Source: Methanopyrus sp. SNP6
GTDB lineage: Archaea; JAADCQ01; Methanopyri; Methanopyrales; Methanopyraceae
Length of the DNA: 64,000 nucleotides
Reading direction: 5' to 3'
NCBI RefSeq assembly: GCF_002201895.1
Contig: NZ_CP019436.1
Span: 62,001 to 126,000 of the forward strand
The notes under the pieces are model-generated. The model was not told the DNA's origin, searched no databases, and worked only from the letters and a program-made list of their open reading frames with translations. Numbering within the stretch: the first letter of the stretch is position 1; each line of letters starts with the position of its first letter. The translations under genes were made by a program, and so were the position numbers. Positions 1-9,061 of the stretch are shown here, piece by piece.

Positions 1-707
1 CGGGTTCGACGTGGTCGTGGTCGACCAGCAAGGAGCGCGTGGAACGGGCGAGACGCGAGGGATTCCCTACGGTCGAGGGGAACCTTACAGACCGTCGGAC
101 GCTGGAGCGTGCGGGTGTGGATAGGGCCAGATTCGTGGTGATCTGTACGGACTCCGACGAGACCAACGTGTACGTGACGCTGTTAGTACGCAAGCTTAAC
201 CCCGACGCCCGGGTGATCGCCGTAGCCCGAGATCCGGAGAACGCCGATCTCCTCCCGCACGCGGGGGCCGACGAGGTGGTCGACGCCTACCGGGTCGCGG
301 GCGAGGAGGCCGTGGAGCGTGTGCTGGCCGAACACTCGTTCACGGTGACCGTCAGGCACGATCTCAATGAAGTTGAGAAGGAGTGGCGCGCGATCGTCGA
401 GAACGGCGGCACGATCTTGGACGTACGTTTCCACGTCCCCGAGTCACCAGAACCAATAGTGAAGTAGCTCCCGATAGAGTCGCCCGAGGACCTCCAGCGC
501 CGGAAGGAGCTACTGGAGACCTCGAAGGAGTTCAGGTCGACAGTGGAGGCCCTTCACGAGCTGTGTCGAGGGGTACATTCACATAGGGTGTTCGTCGCGG
601 ACCCTGGCGATAAAGAGAGGATCGTTAAGGAACTCGAGAAACTAGGGTTCCTGATCGGTGTCGATATGTCTCACAGGGAAGTGCTGGACCGGGCTTTTCG
701 GAACTAA
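1..707 (+). pseudogene. TrkA N-domain (RCK) protein, 5' truncated, with a frame break and an in-frame stop
   Basis: A Rossmann fold of the TrkA-N/RCK type that binds NAD(H) and gates or regulates potassium transport. The first bases (frame 2) read GFDVVVVD, a typical second beta strand ending in the acidic ribose-binding residue. The following helix, starting SKERVERARR, is in frame 3, so there is a frame break near base 27. Frame 3 then runs through a normal core (VEGNLTD, FVVICTDSDETN, a C-terminal HADEVV-like segment) to TAG at 465-467. The same frame continues without a stop, with coding-like composition, for 79 more codons to TAA at 705-707. The intact ORF is 39-467 (GTG start, 142 aa). 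The true gene probably began upstream of the window. Whether the two breaks are real decay or sequence error cannot be told here. The TrkA fold assignment is firm, the pseudogene status is not. Confidence 0.6.
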
Positions 708-1213
708 ATCGGCGGTGCCAGTGCCAGCTCCCGTCTCCTTTTGAACGCACCCAGGAGTTCGAAGACGACGACGCCGAGCGCCGTCGCCAAGCCCACACCG
801 GACACCAAGAAACCCGTGGGTCCCACCTCCGAGGATCGTGCGATCGGTGCGAACGACCACGAGATTCCCTTCGGACCCAGAAGCACGTAGGCCTCCAGTC
901 CGTACGATTTTAGCGAGAAAGGGAACATCGCGGGAACGCCGGTCCCTGCCCCTTTCATCCCAGCTAGAGCGTCAGTCACAAGGTGAAATACGTACATAGC
1001 CAGGACGAGTCCCGTCCTCAGTCCGGCCGCGTACGCAGTGGCTACCCCCGCTAGCAACGCGACGGGCGAGTGGAGTATCCAACGGTACCGAAGGAGGTGA
1101 TCGAGGTCGATCGCCACGTTTATTCCGAAGGCGTACACCAGGGACGTGCGGACGGTGTACCCAGCAGCCCGCGCCAGCGCATACGAAGCTGCCACATGGA
1201 ACACCGGGTCCAA
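704..1213 (-). CDS. Membrane-bound metal-dependent hydrolase-like protein (YdjM/DUF457 type)
   Basis: A 169-aa integral membrane protein with several hydrophobic segments. It carries the spaced polar pattern of the YdjM/LexA-regulated membrane hydrolase family: His6, DLDH at 36-39, HS at 48-49, and H77-x3-D81, all placed at membrane-segment borders where they could bind a metal. The start is TTG at 1211-1213, preceded by a GGGGAG ribosome site that lies inside the leader of the divergent cobyric acid synthase gene. Its stop overlaps the end of the broken TrkA reading frame. No substrate is known for the archaeal members; the hydrolase name rests on family resemblance only. Confidence 0.6.
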   Translation of the reverse strand: MDPVFHVAASYALARAAGYTVRTSLVYAFGINVAIDLDHLLRYRWILHSPVALLAGVATAYAAGLRTGLVLAMYVFHLVTDALAGMKGAGTGVPAMFPFSLKSYGLEAYVLLGPKGISWSFAPIARSSEVGPTGFLVSGVGLATALGVVVFELLGAFKRRRELALAPPI

Positions 1214-1239
1214 TGGGACTCCCCCGAGGGGTTTGTGAC

Positions 1240-2724
1240 TTGTCGGCGATCATGTTCGTCGGTACGGCCTCGAACTCCGGTAAGTCGTTCTTGGCGGCGG
1301 TTACGTGCGCCTACCTACGCCAGCATGGCGTGGACGTGGCTCCGTTCAAATCCCAGAACATGTCGCTGAACTCGTGTGTGGCAAAGGAAAACGGGGAGAT
1401 CGCCGTCGCCCAGGCGTTCCAGGCCGCGATGGCAGGTCAGGAACCCTCGATCCACCATAATCCCGTGCTCCTTAAACCCAAAGGGGAGCTCCGCTCGGAG
1501 GTCATCGTCCATGGAAAGCCTATCGGGACGATGTCGTATCGCGAGTACCGGGAAATCGTCTTCGAAGATCCCTGGCAAGCCGTCTTGGAATCCGCCGAAA
1601 TCCTCTCGGAGGAGCACGAGGTCATCGTCGCCGAGGGTGCAGGGTCGCCCGCGGAGGTCAACGTCCTTGACACCGATATCGCGAACCTTCGGGTAGCCGA
1701 AGCCCTGGGTGCGGACGTGATCCTGGTCGCGGACATCAGTAGGGGCGGAGCCTTCGCGGCCGTCTACGGCACGATCGAGCTCTTACCGGAGCGATGGCGA
1801 CGGTTGGTAAAGGGTTTCCTGTTCAACAAGTTCCTCGGCGATGAGTCCCTCCTCGAGTCTGGGATCAAGGAGTTGGAGCGCCGCCTAGGCGTACGTTACT
1901 TCGGAACCGTGCGTCACATCGGGGACTTCTGGATGCCTTGGGAAGACTCGGAGGCACTCGACACCCATTCCCCCGGGCGCGGTTCCGTACGGATCGCGGT
2001 CATCAGGCTGCCCCGGATCTCCAACTTCACCGACTTCGAGCCTCTCGCGATGGAGCCGGACGTGAGAGTGGAGTTCGTGGACCCTAGGGACAGCCTCCCT
2101 GAGGACGCGGATGCAGTGATCCTCCCTGGAACCCGTACCACTATCTCCGACCTCGAAGAACTTCGGAAACACGGGATGGACGAGGAGGTAGTTCAGGCGG
2201 CCGGCGAGGATACGGTGGTGCTCGGGGTGTGCGGAGGATATCAGATGCTCGGCAAAGAGCTCGTCGACGAGTCGGGGAGTGAGCTCAACCCGGGGGAGTC
2301 GGTCCCGGGGCTCGGACTTCTCGATGCCGTGACCGTGTTCCCCAGTGACACCGGTAAGGTGACGGTGCGATCGGAGGGAGTCGTGAACCATCCGCACCTC
2401 CGCGGCATCCGAGTTGAGGGGTTCGAGATCCATGAGGGGCGTACCTATACCGGCGGCCCACACTTGATCCGTTTACGGTCGGGGTATGGAAACAGAGGAT
2501 GTCTTCTAGACGGTGCGTATCGCATCGATCGGCCCGTTCTCGGTACCTACTTACACGGGATATTCTTCAACCGACGCTTCCGTCACGAGTTCCTCAGATG
2601 GGTATCCGGAGGCAGGTGGAATCCTCCCGAGCGGGACGTAGTTCGGGAGGCGGTGAAGCGGAACCTTCAGGTCGCCCAGGAGATCGTAGAATCGACGGAT
2701 CTTCCAGAGCTCCTGGGGGAGTAA
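1240..2724 (+). CDS. cobQ: Cobyric acid synthase (adenosylcobyrinate a,c-diamide amidase)
   Basis: Amidates four side chains of adenosylcobyrinate diamide with glutamine and ATP to give cobyric acid, a late cytoplasmic step of cobamide synthesis. The N-terminal half is a dethiobiotin-synthase-like ATPase with a P-loop TASNSGKS and the FKSQNMSLNS and LLKPKGE signatures of CobQ/CbiP. The C-terminal half is a class I glutamine amidotransferase with the nucleophile Cys in GVCGGYQ and the catalytic His in TYLHGIF. I chose TTG at 1240 because GAGGGG at 1226-1231 sits at good spacing; ATG 1252 and GTG-type upstream starts are possible. 494 aa is the usual length. The downstream methylase follows after 2 nt. 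Confidence 0.93.
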   Translation: MSAIMFVGTASNSGKSFLAAVTCAYLRQHGVDVAPFKSQNMSLNSCVAKENGEIAVAQAFQAAMAGQEPSIHHNPVLLKPKGELRSEVIVHGKPIGTMSYREYREIVFEDPWQAVLESAEILSEEHEVIVAEGAGSPAEVNVLDTDIANLRVAEALGADVILVADISRGGAFAAVYGTIELLPERWRRLVKGFLFNKFLGDESLLESGIKELERRLGVRYFGTVRHIGDFWMPWEDSEALDTHSPGRGSVRIAVIRLPRISNFTDFEPLAMEPDVRVEFVDPRDSLPEDADAVILPGTRTTISDLEELRKHGMDEEVVQAAGEDTVVLGVCGGYQMLGKELVDESGSELNPGESVPGLGLLDAVTVFPSDTGKVTVRSEGVVNHPHLRGIRVEGFEIHEGRTYTGGPHLIRLRSGYGNRGCLLDGAYRIDRPVLGTYLHGIFFNRRFRHEFLRWVSGGRWNPPERDVVREAVKRNLQVAQEIVESTDLPELLGE

Positions 2725-2726
2725 GG

Positions 2727-3308
2727 GTGGATTTAGACCGGTTGAAGGTAAGTTCCTTCGAGCGCGTAACTAGGCCTATCGAGCCGAAGGATTCGGGCCT
2801 AATCACGGAACGACTTGGGCTACTCCCAGGCCATCGCGTGTTCGAATCGGGTGTCGGATCCGGGTTCCTCACAGCTTCCATAGCCCGGATAGTCTACCCA
2901 GATGGTGAAGTAGTCGGGATCGAGATCGACGCCAGGAAGCTCAAGAAGGCTCGGGAGAACCTCGAACAGTTGGGAAAAGTCTACGAGAGGAGCGTGACGT
3001 TGAAGCACGGTGACGCTAGGGAGTACCTCGAGGGGTTGGAAGACGAGTTCGATGCGATGGTGTTGGACCTACCCGAGCCCGACCGCGTACTTGAGGTGGG
3101 ATTAAACGCCATCAAATCGAACGGGAAGGTCGCTGTGTTCTGCCCGTTTTTCGAGCAGGTGAGAGCCGTCTGGCAGATCTTGGAGGATCGGTGCACCTGG
3201 TTGGAAGCCGTTGAACTGATCGAGCGAAAACTCCAGGTGGAAAAGCGTGGGATTCGACCCGGCCGTACTCTGGGTCACACGGGGTTCATAGTCTTCGGTA
3301 GGGTCTGA
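2727..3308 (+). CDS. SAM-dependent methyltransferase, tRNA m1A (TrmI/Gcd14)-like
   Basis: A 193-aa class I methyltransferase. It has motif I ESGVGSG, an acidic residue after strand 2 (GIEIDARK) and motif IV DLPEP, which matches the DLPxP signature of tRNA adenine-58 N1-methylases. It lacks the ~60-residue N-terminal beta domain that normal TrmI proteins have, and begins directly with a short segment leading into PKDSGLI. The GTG start at 2727 has GGGGGAG just upstream and lies 2 nt after the cobQ stop, so the two are probably cotranscribed. Because it follows cobQ, a CbiT-like precorrin methylase is the main alternative, but the DLPEP motif favours tRNA modification. Confidence 0.7.
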   Translation: MDLDRLKVSSFERVTRPIEPKDSGLITERLGLLPGHRVFESGVGSGFLTASIARIVYPDGEVVGIEIDARKLKKARENLEQLGKVYERSVTLKHGDAREYLEGLEDEFDAMVLDLPEPDRVLEVGLNAIKSNGKVAVFCPFFEQVRAVWQILEDRCTWLEAVELIERKLQVEKRGIRPGRTLGHTGFIVFGRV

Positions 3309-3374
3309 CTCTCCATACCCACAGGACGGTCCACCGGTTCTCCAGGTCTTTACGGAACGATCAGTCGAGGAACT

Positions 3375-4199
3375 TCACTTTATCTTCCTAGGGTTTGTGC
3401 AGGGCATCACGCCCGCAAGTTCAAGTACTTCATCTTCTTCGAGCGGTTTGGGCATGACACCTTCCGTCTCGAGCATTCTGTGCGCGAGCTCGCGGAACGC
3501 CTCGGCCGCGTCCGAGTCCGGGAACTCTCTGATCACAGTACGATACCGAGACTCGGCCTTCCGTACCTCATTCATGTAGGGAAGATCGTAAATCAACTCG
3601 GCCCGGATTCGCCGGCAGAACTCCGTCACTACGCTAGAATCTGAGTCACGGGAGCGTCGGTTGTGGACAATCCCCCCGAGTTTCGCACCACCTCGATCTG
3701 CGTACTCGGCGATCCCGCGGCAGATGTTGTTAGCGGCGTATAGGGACATTGGTTCGCTGGACGTGACCACGAAAACGGTATCCGCGTAGCCGTGGCGGAT
3801 CGGTAGGGCGAATCCACCACACACCACGTCGCCGAGTACGTCGAAGATCACCACGTCGACGTCCTCGAACGCCCCACTTCGAGTCAACATCTCGAGGGCC
3901 TTCAGCACACCGCGCCCCGCGCATCCGACCCCGGGCTTCGGCCCACCGGACTCGACGCACAAGACCCCGAAATCACCTTCGACGATAACGTCCTCGAGCT
4001 CGAGGTCTTCCCCTTTCTTCCGGTACTCGTGCATCACCGTTGGGATTCTACGTCCCGCGAGCGTCAGGGTCGAGTCCGCCTTCGGGTCACACCCTACCAG
4101 CATGACCAGATAACCTTCTTCGGCCAAAGCCGCGGCCACGTTCGCCGCGATCGTGGACTTTCCTATCCCACCCTTCCCGTAGACGGCGATCCTTTTCAA
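3375..4199 (-). CDS. cfbC: Ni-sirohydrochlorin a,c-diamide reductive cyclase ATPase subunit (NifH-like)
   Basis: A homodimeric NifH/BchL-family reductase of 274 aa. The P-loop GKGGIGKST is at the N terminus. The two cluster cysteines lie in GVGCAGRG and DVVCGGF and would hold one 4Fe-4S cluster between two subunits. In methanogens without nitrogenase this family member passes electrons to CfbD during synthesis of coenzyme F430, the cofactor of methyl-CoM reductase. No nifDK-like or cfbD gene is in the window. The TTG start at 4199 follows GGGGCG at good spacing and gives the standard N terminus [11 protein letters not shown]; a GTG at 4214 is also open. A cobamide gene nearby (cobQ) fits the tetrapyrrole theme. 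The choice of CfbC over NifH is by context and family knowledge. Confidence 0.85.
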   Translation of the reverse strand: MKRIAVYGKGGIGKSTIAANVAAALAEEGYLVMLVGCDPKADSTLTLAGRRIPTVMHEYRKKGEDLELEDVIVEGDFGVLCVESGGPKPGVGCAGRGVLKALEMLTRSGAFEDVDVVIFDVLGDVVCGGFALPIRHGYADTVFVVTSSEPMSLYAANNICRGIAEYADRGGAKLGGIVHNRRSRDSDSSVVTEFCRRIRAELIYDLPYMNEVRKAESRYRTVIREFPDSDAAEAFRELAHRMLETEGVMPKPLEEDEVLELAGVMPCTNPRKIK

Positions 4200-4231
4200 G
4201 CGCTGTCGCCCCACGATCCGGGGTGAGATGC

Positions 4232-5035
4232 GTGAGGAAGGAAATCGCAGTGATCTTCGTGATCGCCGTTATAGTCCTCCCGGCGGCCGGATACTACGAG
4301 GTCAACTACGGACGTGGTTCGATCGAACGGCCCGCAGTGACTTACGGAGAAACCACATGGAGGACCGAGCGTCCTACCGTGGTAGAACTGTTTAAGGAGG
4401 TTGGGGTCGATCCGACTAGGTTCCACAGAACGATCGTGACGGCCGAAGAGACCAACCGAGTAGCGGCGGAGGTCACCGGACATAGATACACTCCATCCCA
4501 AATATACAGCTGTGCCGCAGTCACACCTTACGACGAACCACCGCGGCGCTATCAGGAGGTCGATGGGTACCGCATCTACGTGGGCCCCGAGATCACGGTA
4601 TGTAAACCGGAGACATACGCCGAAGCCCTAGCGTCGATAGGCGCACCTCCTTGCTGCGTGACCATCCGTAGTCCCGTTCAGGCCACGGGCGAGGCGGCTC
4701 TCGCCGGAGTGTACAAAGCCATGAGGGAGGCCGGTGTAGAGATCACGGAACGTGACGCTAGATTCTCCCAGGCGGTGCTCGAAGCCGTGAAGGAGGCCGG
4801 GGACGATCCTCAAAGGCGAGCTGCGGCCGTAACCGTAGTCGCAGTGTGCGTGTTCCGAGGTGCCGACAATCCGCAGAAGGCGAGGGACGTTCAAAACGAA
4901 GTCGAGGACGTCTACGGGGTGAACTTACCGCCCGAAACCGCGGTTCACGCCGCGCAAGCGGCGAAGTTGGCCGAGGAAGGGGCAGAGTATTCCTGGTGGT
5001 GGCTCTTCAAGAGACTCCTGACGTACTGGATCTAA
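4232..5035 (+). CDS. Secreted DUF1002-family protein
   Basis: 267 aa. The first ~20 residues form a signal peptide or membrane anchor (KE, then a hydrophobic run ending LPAAG). The rest matches the layout of DUF1002, a family known in Firmicutes and some archaea: a central strand-rich part ([13 protein letters not shown]) followed by the family's best signature, [12 protein letters not shown], and a helical tail. A pair of Cys (APPCCV) and a Trp-rich C-terminal segment ([10 protein letters not shown]) are visible. The GTG start at 4232 follows GGGGTGA; its start is only 32 bp from that of cfbC on the other strand, so both promoters must overlap the leaders. Function unknown. Confidence 0.7.
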   Translation: MRKEIAVIFVIAVIVLPAAGYYEVNYGRGSIERPAVTYGETTWRTERPTVVELFKEVGVDPTRFHRTIVTAEETNRVAAEVTGHRYTPSQIYSCAAVTPYDEPPRRYQEVDGYRIYVGPEITVCKPETYAEALASIGAPPCCVTIRSPVQATGEAALAGVYKAMREAGVEITERDARFSQAVLEAVKEAGDDPQRRAAAVTVVAVCVFRGADNPQKARDVQNEVEDVYGVNLPPETAVHAAQAAKLAEEGAEYSWWWLFKRLLTYWI

Positions 5036-5107
5036 CCTCCCTGTCCCGAATGACGACACCTTTAGAGTTTCGCGAGGACAATGTGGGCTCAACGGGAGGA
5101 AACAAAG

Positions 5108-5122
5108 AAAAAGTGTTTAAGA
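5108..5122 (+). promoter_or_regulatory. Probable TATA box for nadE
   Basis: The run AAAGTGTTTAAGAGATA resembles an archaeal TATA element. It lies about 38 nt before the ATG at 5156, which itself follows GAGGGG at 5144-5149. A transcription start about 25 nt downstream would give a very short leader, and it argues against the longer in-frame starts at 5081 and 5132. Confidence 0.35.
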
Positions 5123-5155
5123 GATAGTTTTATGGTGAGTCCCGAGGGGCAACCG

Positions 5156-6010
5156 ATGGCAAAGTACGAGCCGATCATACCGGAGCTCGAGGTGAATCCT
5201 GAGGAGGAAGTGAGCAAGATAGCAGAATTCCTCCGGGAGAAGTTCGAGGAGGCTGGTCGGGAGATCGCGGTAGTGGGTTTGAGCGGCGGAGTCGATTCAT
5301 CTACGACCCTCGGACTTGCGGTCGAGGCGCTGGGTCGCGAGAACGTGGTGACACTGATACTACCGGAGCGTGACACTCCGCGGGAGGACGTTGAAGACGC
5401 CGTGGAAGCTGCGGAACGGTTCGGTGTCGAGTACTACGTCCACGACGTCACCGAGGTCCTGCGAGCCTTCGGCACCGGTTCATACGTCCCCTGTCACACG
5501 TTCAGCCGTAAGAGCGACGCTAACCTCAAACCACGGGTCCGGATGTGCATACTGTATTATTTCGCGAACAAGCTCGGCGGTCTCGTCCTGGGTACCGGTA
5601 ACCGTACGGAGTGGCTTACTGGGTACTTCACACTTCACGGAGACGGCGCCTGCGACGTGGCCCCTATCAGGCACCTCTACAAGACGCAGGTTTACATAAT
5701 AGCAGAGTATCTCGGCGTACCAGAGCGTATTGTGGAGGAGAAGGAACCTTCGGCACGACTCTGGCCTGGCCAGACGGATGAGGGTGAACTCGGGATCGAT
5801 TACCCTACTCTCGATGCTCTCCTGTACGCGCTCGTCGACGAAGGTTTGAAGATTCGGGAGGCTGTCGACTGGCTCGGGGAGCGTGGGGTAGAGGTGACGG
5901 AGAAAGACGCTGAGAAAGTCCTGGACCTTGTGCGAAGTTCCTCGTTCAAGCGACGACCTGCTCCTGGTCTGGACTTGCCAGAGCCCGAGGATCCTGCGAT
6001 GCCGAGGTGA
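5156..6010 (+). CDS. nadE: NH3-dependent NAD+ synthetase
   Basis: Converts nicotinic acid adenine dinucleotide, ATP and ammonia to NAD+. The ATP-pyrophosphatase P-loop SGGVDSS is at about residue 45, followed by the typical GNRTEWLTGYFT and HGDGACDVAP segments that bind deamido-NAD, and the SARLWPGQTDE loop. There is no nitrilase/glutaminase domain, so ammonia is the direct nitrogen source. 284 aa is normal for archaeal NadE. The start at 5156 is chosen from the ribosome site and the upstream TATA box. It heads a close-packed run of five genes reaching dapB at 9025. Confidence 0.92.
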   Translation: MAKYEPIIPELEVNPEEEVSKIAEFLREKFEEAGREIAVVGLSGGVDSSTTLGLAVEALGRENVVTLILPERDTPREDVEDAVEAAERFGVEYYVHDVTEVLRAFGTGSYVPCHTFSRKSDANLKPRVRMCILYYFANKLGGLVLGTGNRTEWLTGYFTLHGDGACDVAPIRHLYKTQVYIIAEYLGVPERIVEEKEPSARLWPGQTDEGELGIDYPTLDALLYALVDEGLKIREAVDWLGERGVEVTEKDAEKVLDLVRSSSFKRRPAPGLDLPEPEDPAMPR

Positions 6011-6027
6011 GAGGGAGTTCGATCTGT

Positions 6028-6411
6028 ATGGAACCACGGAAGGTAGAAGTGGTCCTAGAGTTCGGGTGTGAGTTCGGTGCGCGCCTATGGGTAATCCAGC
6101 AGGTGGTCTGCATCTTCGTTTCGTCACTAGTGATACTCATCCTCATCTACCACACGATCCGTGCCGTGCGACGCCACGACCTCGACTGTGCGCTGGCCAG
6201 CTTCGGGATGCTCCTACTGATACTGGCCGCCGGCGTGATCACTCCCCTGAATACCCTCCTCCACCTTTATTCCCATCCTCGCATCAAGTGGGGTATCATC
6301 CTCTGGACATACATCGGATCCCTAGGAGTGGGGATGGTGACGTTCGGCATTGGTATATTCAACGTTCTCACCAGACGGCCCGCCGCCCCGTTCGGGGGCG
6401 AGGAGAGTTGA
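6028..6411 (+). CDS. Small membrane protein of unknown function, three predicted transmembrane helices
   Basis: 127 aa with three hydrophobic stretches (VVCIFVSSLVILILIY; a second at ASFGMLLLILAAGVI; a third at WTYIGSLGVGMVTFGIGIF) and a short charged tail. The ATG at 6028 has GAGGGAG 10 nt upstream; a GTG at 6007 that overlaps the nadE stop is also possible. The end overlaps the start of the next gene by 4 nt, so it is translated as part of the nadE operon. I do not recognise the family. Confidence 0.6.
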   Translation: MEPRKVEVVLEFGCEFGARLWVIQQVVCIFVSSLVILILIYHTIRAVRRHDLDCALASFGMLLLILAAGVITPLNTLLHLYSHPRIKWGIILWTYIGSLGVGMVTFGIGIFNVLTRRPAAPFGGEES

Positions 6412-7151
6412 TCGGCGCACTTCTCGCATCTCACAGCTACCCAGCAGCCGTGACCTGGGATATCCTCGCGGAAATAGTAGAGATACTTCCATCTTCGATC
6501 AAAATTTCATGCGTGAACCGAGACATTTGGGAGTTCTGCGTCGAGCTTAGGGATCGCGTCGAATTCTCGGAAGTGGAGGAAGTAGATTCCCTCGATGATC
6601 CTACCATCGTCGTCGCACTCGCGGAGGAAGAGGCGCACATAGGTCCTAAGGTGCTGCGCACGCGAGTGCGTGGGGTCGTGATAGTTACGGACGATCCCGA
6701 GCGGGCGGCGGAAGATTGGCGACTCCCTGCCGTCAGTGCTCGTGAAATTTACGTTCCAGTGGTACGCGTCGGTGGGAACGTGACCGTCCACGTTTACGAG
6801 CACGGGGAAGCGTTATGGCGCTTCGGGCTTAGGGAGGGGAGGACCATGCTACCACCCGATTACAAATCGCTCCGCGAACTACTCTGGAACGAGTTCCCCT
6901 ACGTGAGGACCATAGGCTCACTGGCCCAACGAACGAACTGGCACGAGGTCCTCGTCCGGCTGGCACTGATCGAGGAGTGGATTAAAGGAAACAGATTAGT
7001 GTCCGAATTTTTGGATTGGATTCCGAAGAGCACTAAGGTGATCCCCAGAGGCACGTATTCACCCACCGATAGATCATCGGGAGAGGACCTACTAGAAGGC
7101 CGGCTGATATTATTCCCGACGTTTTCCTCCGCCTTAAGCGCTCTAACGTGA
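6408..7151 (+). CDS. Uncharacterised protein
   Basis: 247 aa, starting at a TTG that overlaps the preceding stop by 4 nt. It is soluble, with no signal peptide, no Cys motif and no P-loop. The N-terminal half alternates strands and helices (IKISCVNRD, PTIVVALAEEEAHIG, GVVIVTDDPE) like a small Rossmann-type or receiver-like fold; the C-terminal half is more basic and Trp-rich. I do not recognise it. Its place between a membrane protein and a TraB-like protein suggests the three act together, but nothing in the sequence says how. Confidence 0.55.
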   Translation: MIGALLASHSYPAAVTWDILAEIVEILPSSIKISCVNRDIWEFCVELRDRVEFSEVEEVDSLDDPTIVVALAEEEAHIGPKVLRTRVRGVVIVTDDPERAAEDWRLPAVSAREIYVPVVRVGGNVTVHVYEHGEALWRFGLREGRTMLPPDYKSLRELLWNEFPYVRTIGSLAQRTNWHEVLVRLALIEEWIKGNRLVSEFLDWIPKSTKVIPRGTYSPTDRSSGEDLLEGRLILFPTFSSALSALT

Positions 7152-7163
7152 GGGGGCCCCTCG

Positions 7164-8201
7164 TTGTTCAGGTCCAAACGTCTCCCCTCGTTTCTAATTG
7201 AAGGCAAAGTGGACGAGGAATTGGAAGATTTCACGGATGACTTCGGGCAACCTGATCTGGACGCGATCGTCCGAGCCTGCGTGGATAGACTCGACCCTCA
7301 TCCTGACCTAGAGGAGAGGGTGTTGAAAACAGCCCGGAAGGCCTGCGAACGGATCGGATTTCCGATGGGGGAGCACACGGAGTTCGACCTGTGCCCGTGG
7401 CTAGCCCCACAAATATTCCACGAGCGAGTGATCCGAGATGTCTACTCGGGTGAGAGTCGGGAACCCGACGAGGCGCGGGTGGCCTTCGTTTCGATCCATC
7501 ACGACAAACGTGGCGTCGCCGAGTACGTGTACCGGACTCTGGAACGTCTGGAACCAGAGGCTGTGTGTTTGGAAACCAGTCCAGCTGGACTGGAAACCGC
7601 ACTCCACTACACACTCTCACCGCTACCGCACGCCGGAATCGAGGTGATGGCACGGGTACCCACTAAGATGCTCATGGGGCCGTTCCGGGACCTCTACGGG
7701 GCTTTAGTGTACTGTTTAAGGGAAGGTGTCCCTGCGATCCCCGTCGACGTGCCATCGTCCTTGAAGCTCGAGAAGTCTAGGAAAAATCCCGAGTGTCTCC
7801 GCGATCCTATCGTGTTCGAGTACACTTCGGAAGTCGAGCGCGTCTTGGGACCCACCGGTGAGTTGTTCTTCCTCGAGTACGAGGAAGTCGAGCCCGTGCT
7901 CAGGAGGCTCGGCGAAGAAATTCGCACCAACGTCTCCCTCGTGGCCTCGGAGACCTTCGTCCGCTTCCACCTAGAGTTTCGAGAGTGGTACATGCTCAGC
8001 CGCATCGCCGACGTAACCGAAGATTTCGATCGTGTCGCGGTGGTGGTGGGAGCCGTACACACCTCAGCGATGGAAAAGGCTTGGAGCGAGGACGAATTCC
8101 GATACCTGAAACCATCACCTGAGGACTTCAAGGGTGTGGAGTGGGAGCTCTCACCCAGGTACAAACGCCACAAGCTCGTGGTTGGGGGCAGGCGGAGGTG
8201 A
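7164..8201 (+). CDS. TraB/PrgY-like protein
   Basis: 345 aa. After a ~95-residue N-terminal helical segment, the protein has the TraB-type core: an early HHDKRGVAEYV with the His pair, then EAVCLETSPAG, and near the end VVGAVHTSAMEK, which corresponds to the GxxH motif of the TraB/GumN/ChaN group (proposed metal-dependent proteases or phosphoesterases). No C-terminal membrane helices are present, unlike many archaeal TraB proteins. TTG start with AGGGGG 7 nt upstream. Family assignment moderate; substrate unknown. Confidence 0.55.
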   Translation: MFRSKRLPSFLIEGKVDEELEDFTDDFGQPDLDAIVRACVDRLDPHPDLEERVLKTARKACERIGFPMGEHTEFDLCPWLAPQIFHERVIRDVYSGESREPDEARVAFVSIHHDKRGVAEYVYRTLERLEPEAVCLETSPAGLETALHYTLSPLPHAGIEVMARVPTKMLMGPFRDLYGALVYCLREGVPAIPVDVPSSLKLEKSRKNPECLRDPIVFEYTSEVERVLGPTGELFFLEYEEVEPVLRRLGEEIRTNVSLVASETFVRFHLEFREWYMLSRIADVTEDFDRVAVVVGAVHTSAMEKAWSEDEFRYLKPSPEDFKGVEWELSPRYKRHKLVVGGRRR

Positions 8202-9025
8202 TCGGGATCGTCGTCCTCGGGGCCACTGGTAGGATGGGTCGCCGGATATGCCGGATGGTGATAGAAGATGAAGAGCTCGAGCTGGTAGGCGCTATCGCAT
8301 CACCCACCTCCGAGCACCTGGGGAGGGACGTGGGACTGCTCATAGGAGTGGGCGAGACAGGTGTAGAAATCGCTCCTCCAGCCGCTTTACCTAACATCGC
8401 TAAGGACGCGGACGTCGCGATCGATTTTACAGTCCGTGAAGCGACGTTGGAGAACGCGCCCAAAGCCGCCCATGCGGGGTTGGACCTCGTAATTGGTACC
8501 ACTGGGTTCAGAGGTGAAGACCTCAGGATGCTCGAACACGAGATCGAGGAAGCAGGAGTTTCGGCCGTGATCTCCGCGAACATGTCCTTAGGAGTCAACC
8601 TGCTCTTCGAGCTCACAAGACAGCTCGCTAGGGTGCTCGGAAACAACGGGTTCGATTTCGAGATCGTGGAGATCCATCATCGGCACAAGGTGGATGCACC
8701 GAGCGGGACGGCCCTCGAATTGGCGGCAGTCATAGAGGAAGAGCTGGGTAAGGAAAAGAAGGTCTTCGGTCGTGAGGGGAACGTAGGACCACGTGATGAC
8801 GACGAGATCGGTGTGTTGGCAGTTCGAGGAGGTGAGGTCGTAGGCGATCACACCGTCATGGCGTTGGGCGAGCACGAGAGGATCGAACTCACGCACAGGG
8901 CCCTCTCACGTGACGCCTTCGCCAAGGGAGCCTTGGTAGCCGCGAAGTTCGTCGTGGAGGCCCCTCCGGGGATTTACTCGATGAGGGACGTACTGTTCGG
9001 CGGGAAACGGGAGGAAGGGTTATAA
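8198..9025 (+). CDS. dapB: 4-hydroxy-tetrahydrodipicolinate reductase
   Basis: Reduces hydroxy-tetrahydrodipicolinate with NAD(P)H in the diaminopimelate/lysine pathway. The Rossmann motif VLGATGRMGR opens the protein, GTTGF marks the nucleotide site, and the signature HHRHKVDAPSGTA holds the catalytic His and Lys. 275 aa is the normal length. The GTG start at 8198 overlaps the stop of the TraB-like gene (GTGA). The stop codon is embedded in the TATA box of the following secreted-protein gene, so the operon ends here. Confidence 0.95.
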   Translation: MIGIVVLGATGRMGRRICRMVIEDEELELVGAIASPTSEHLGRDVGLLIGVGETGVEIAPPAALPNIAKDADVAIDFTVREATLENAPKAAHAGLDLVIGTTGFRGEDLRMLEHEIEEAGVSAVISANMSLGVNLLFELTRQLARVLGNNGFDFEIVEIHHRHKVDAPSGTALELAAVIEEELGKEKKVFGREGNVGPRDDDEIGVLAVRGGEVVGDHTVMALGEHERIELTHRALSRDAFAKGALVAAKFVVEAPPGIYSMRDVLFGGKREEGL

Positions 9026-9027
9026 AC
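9020..9027 (+). promoter_or_regulatory. TATA box of the secreted-protein gene
   Basis: TTATAAAC is a strong archaeal TATA element. It overlaps the dapB stop codon (TAA 9023-9025) and lies about 38 nt before the GTG start at 9062, which places the transcription start just upstream of the GGGGGGTGA ribosome site at 9049-9057. Confidence 0.6.
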
Positions 9028-9061
9028 CCGGAACTCCGGCTCCGGCTTGGGGGGTGAAGGT

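Noticed and set aside
1885-2463. 192-codon minus-strand ORF inside cobQ
   Set aside because: Shadow of the amidotransferase half of cobQ.
5480-6127. 215-codon minus-strand ORF opposite nadE
   Set aside because: Shadow of nadE; Arg/Pro-rich translation and no start signals.
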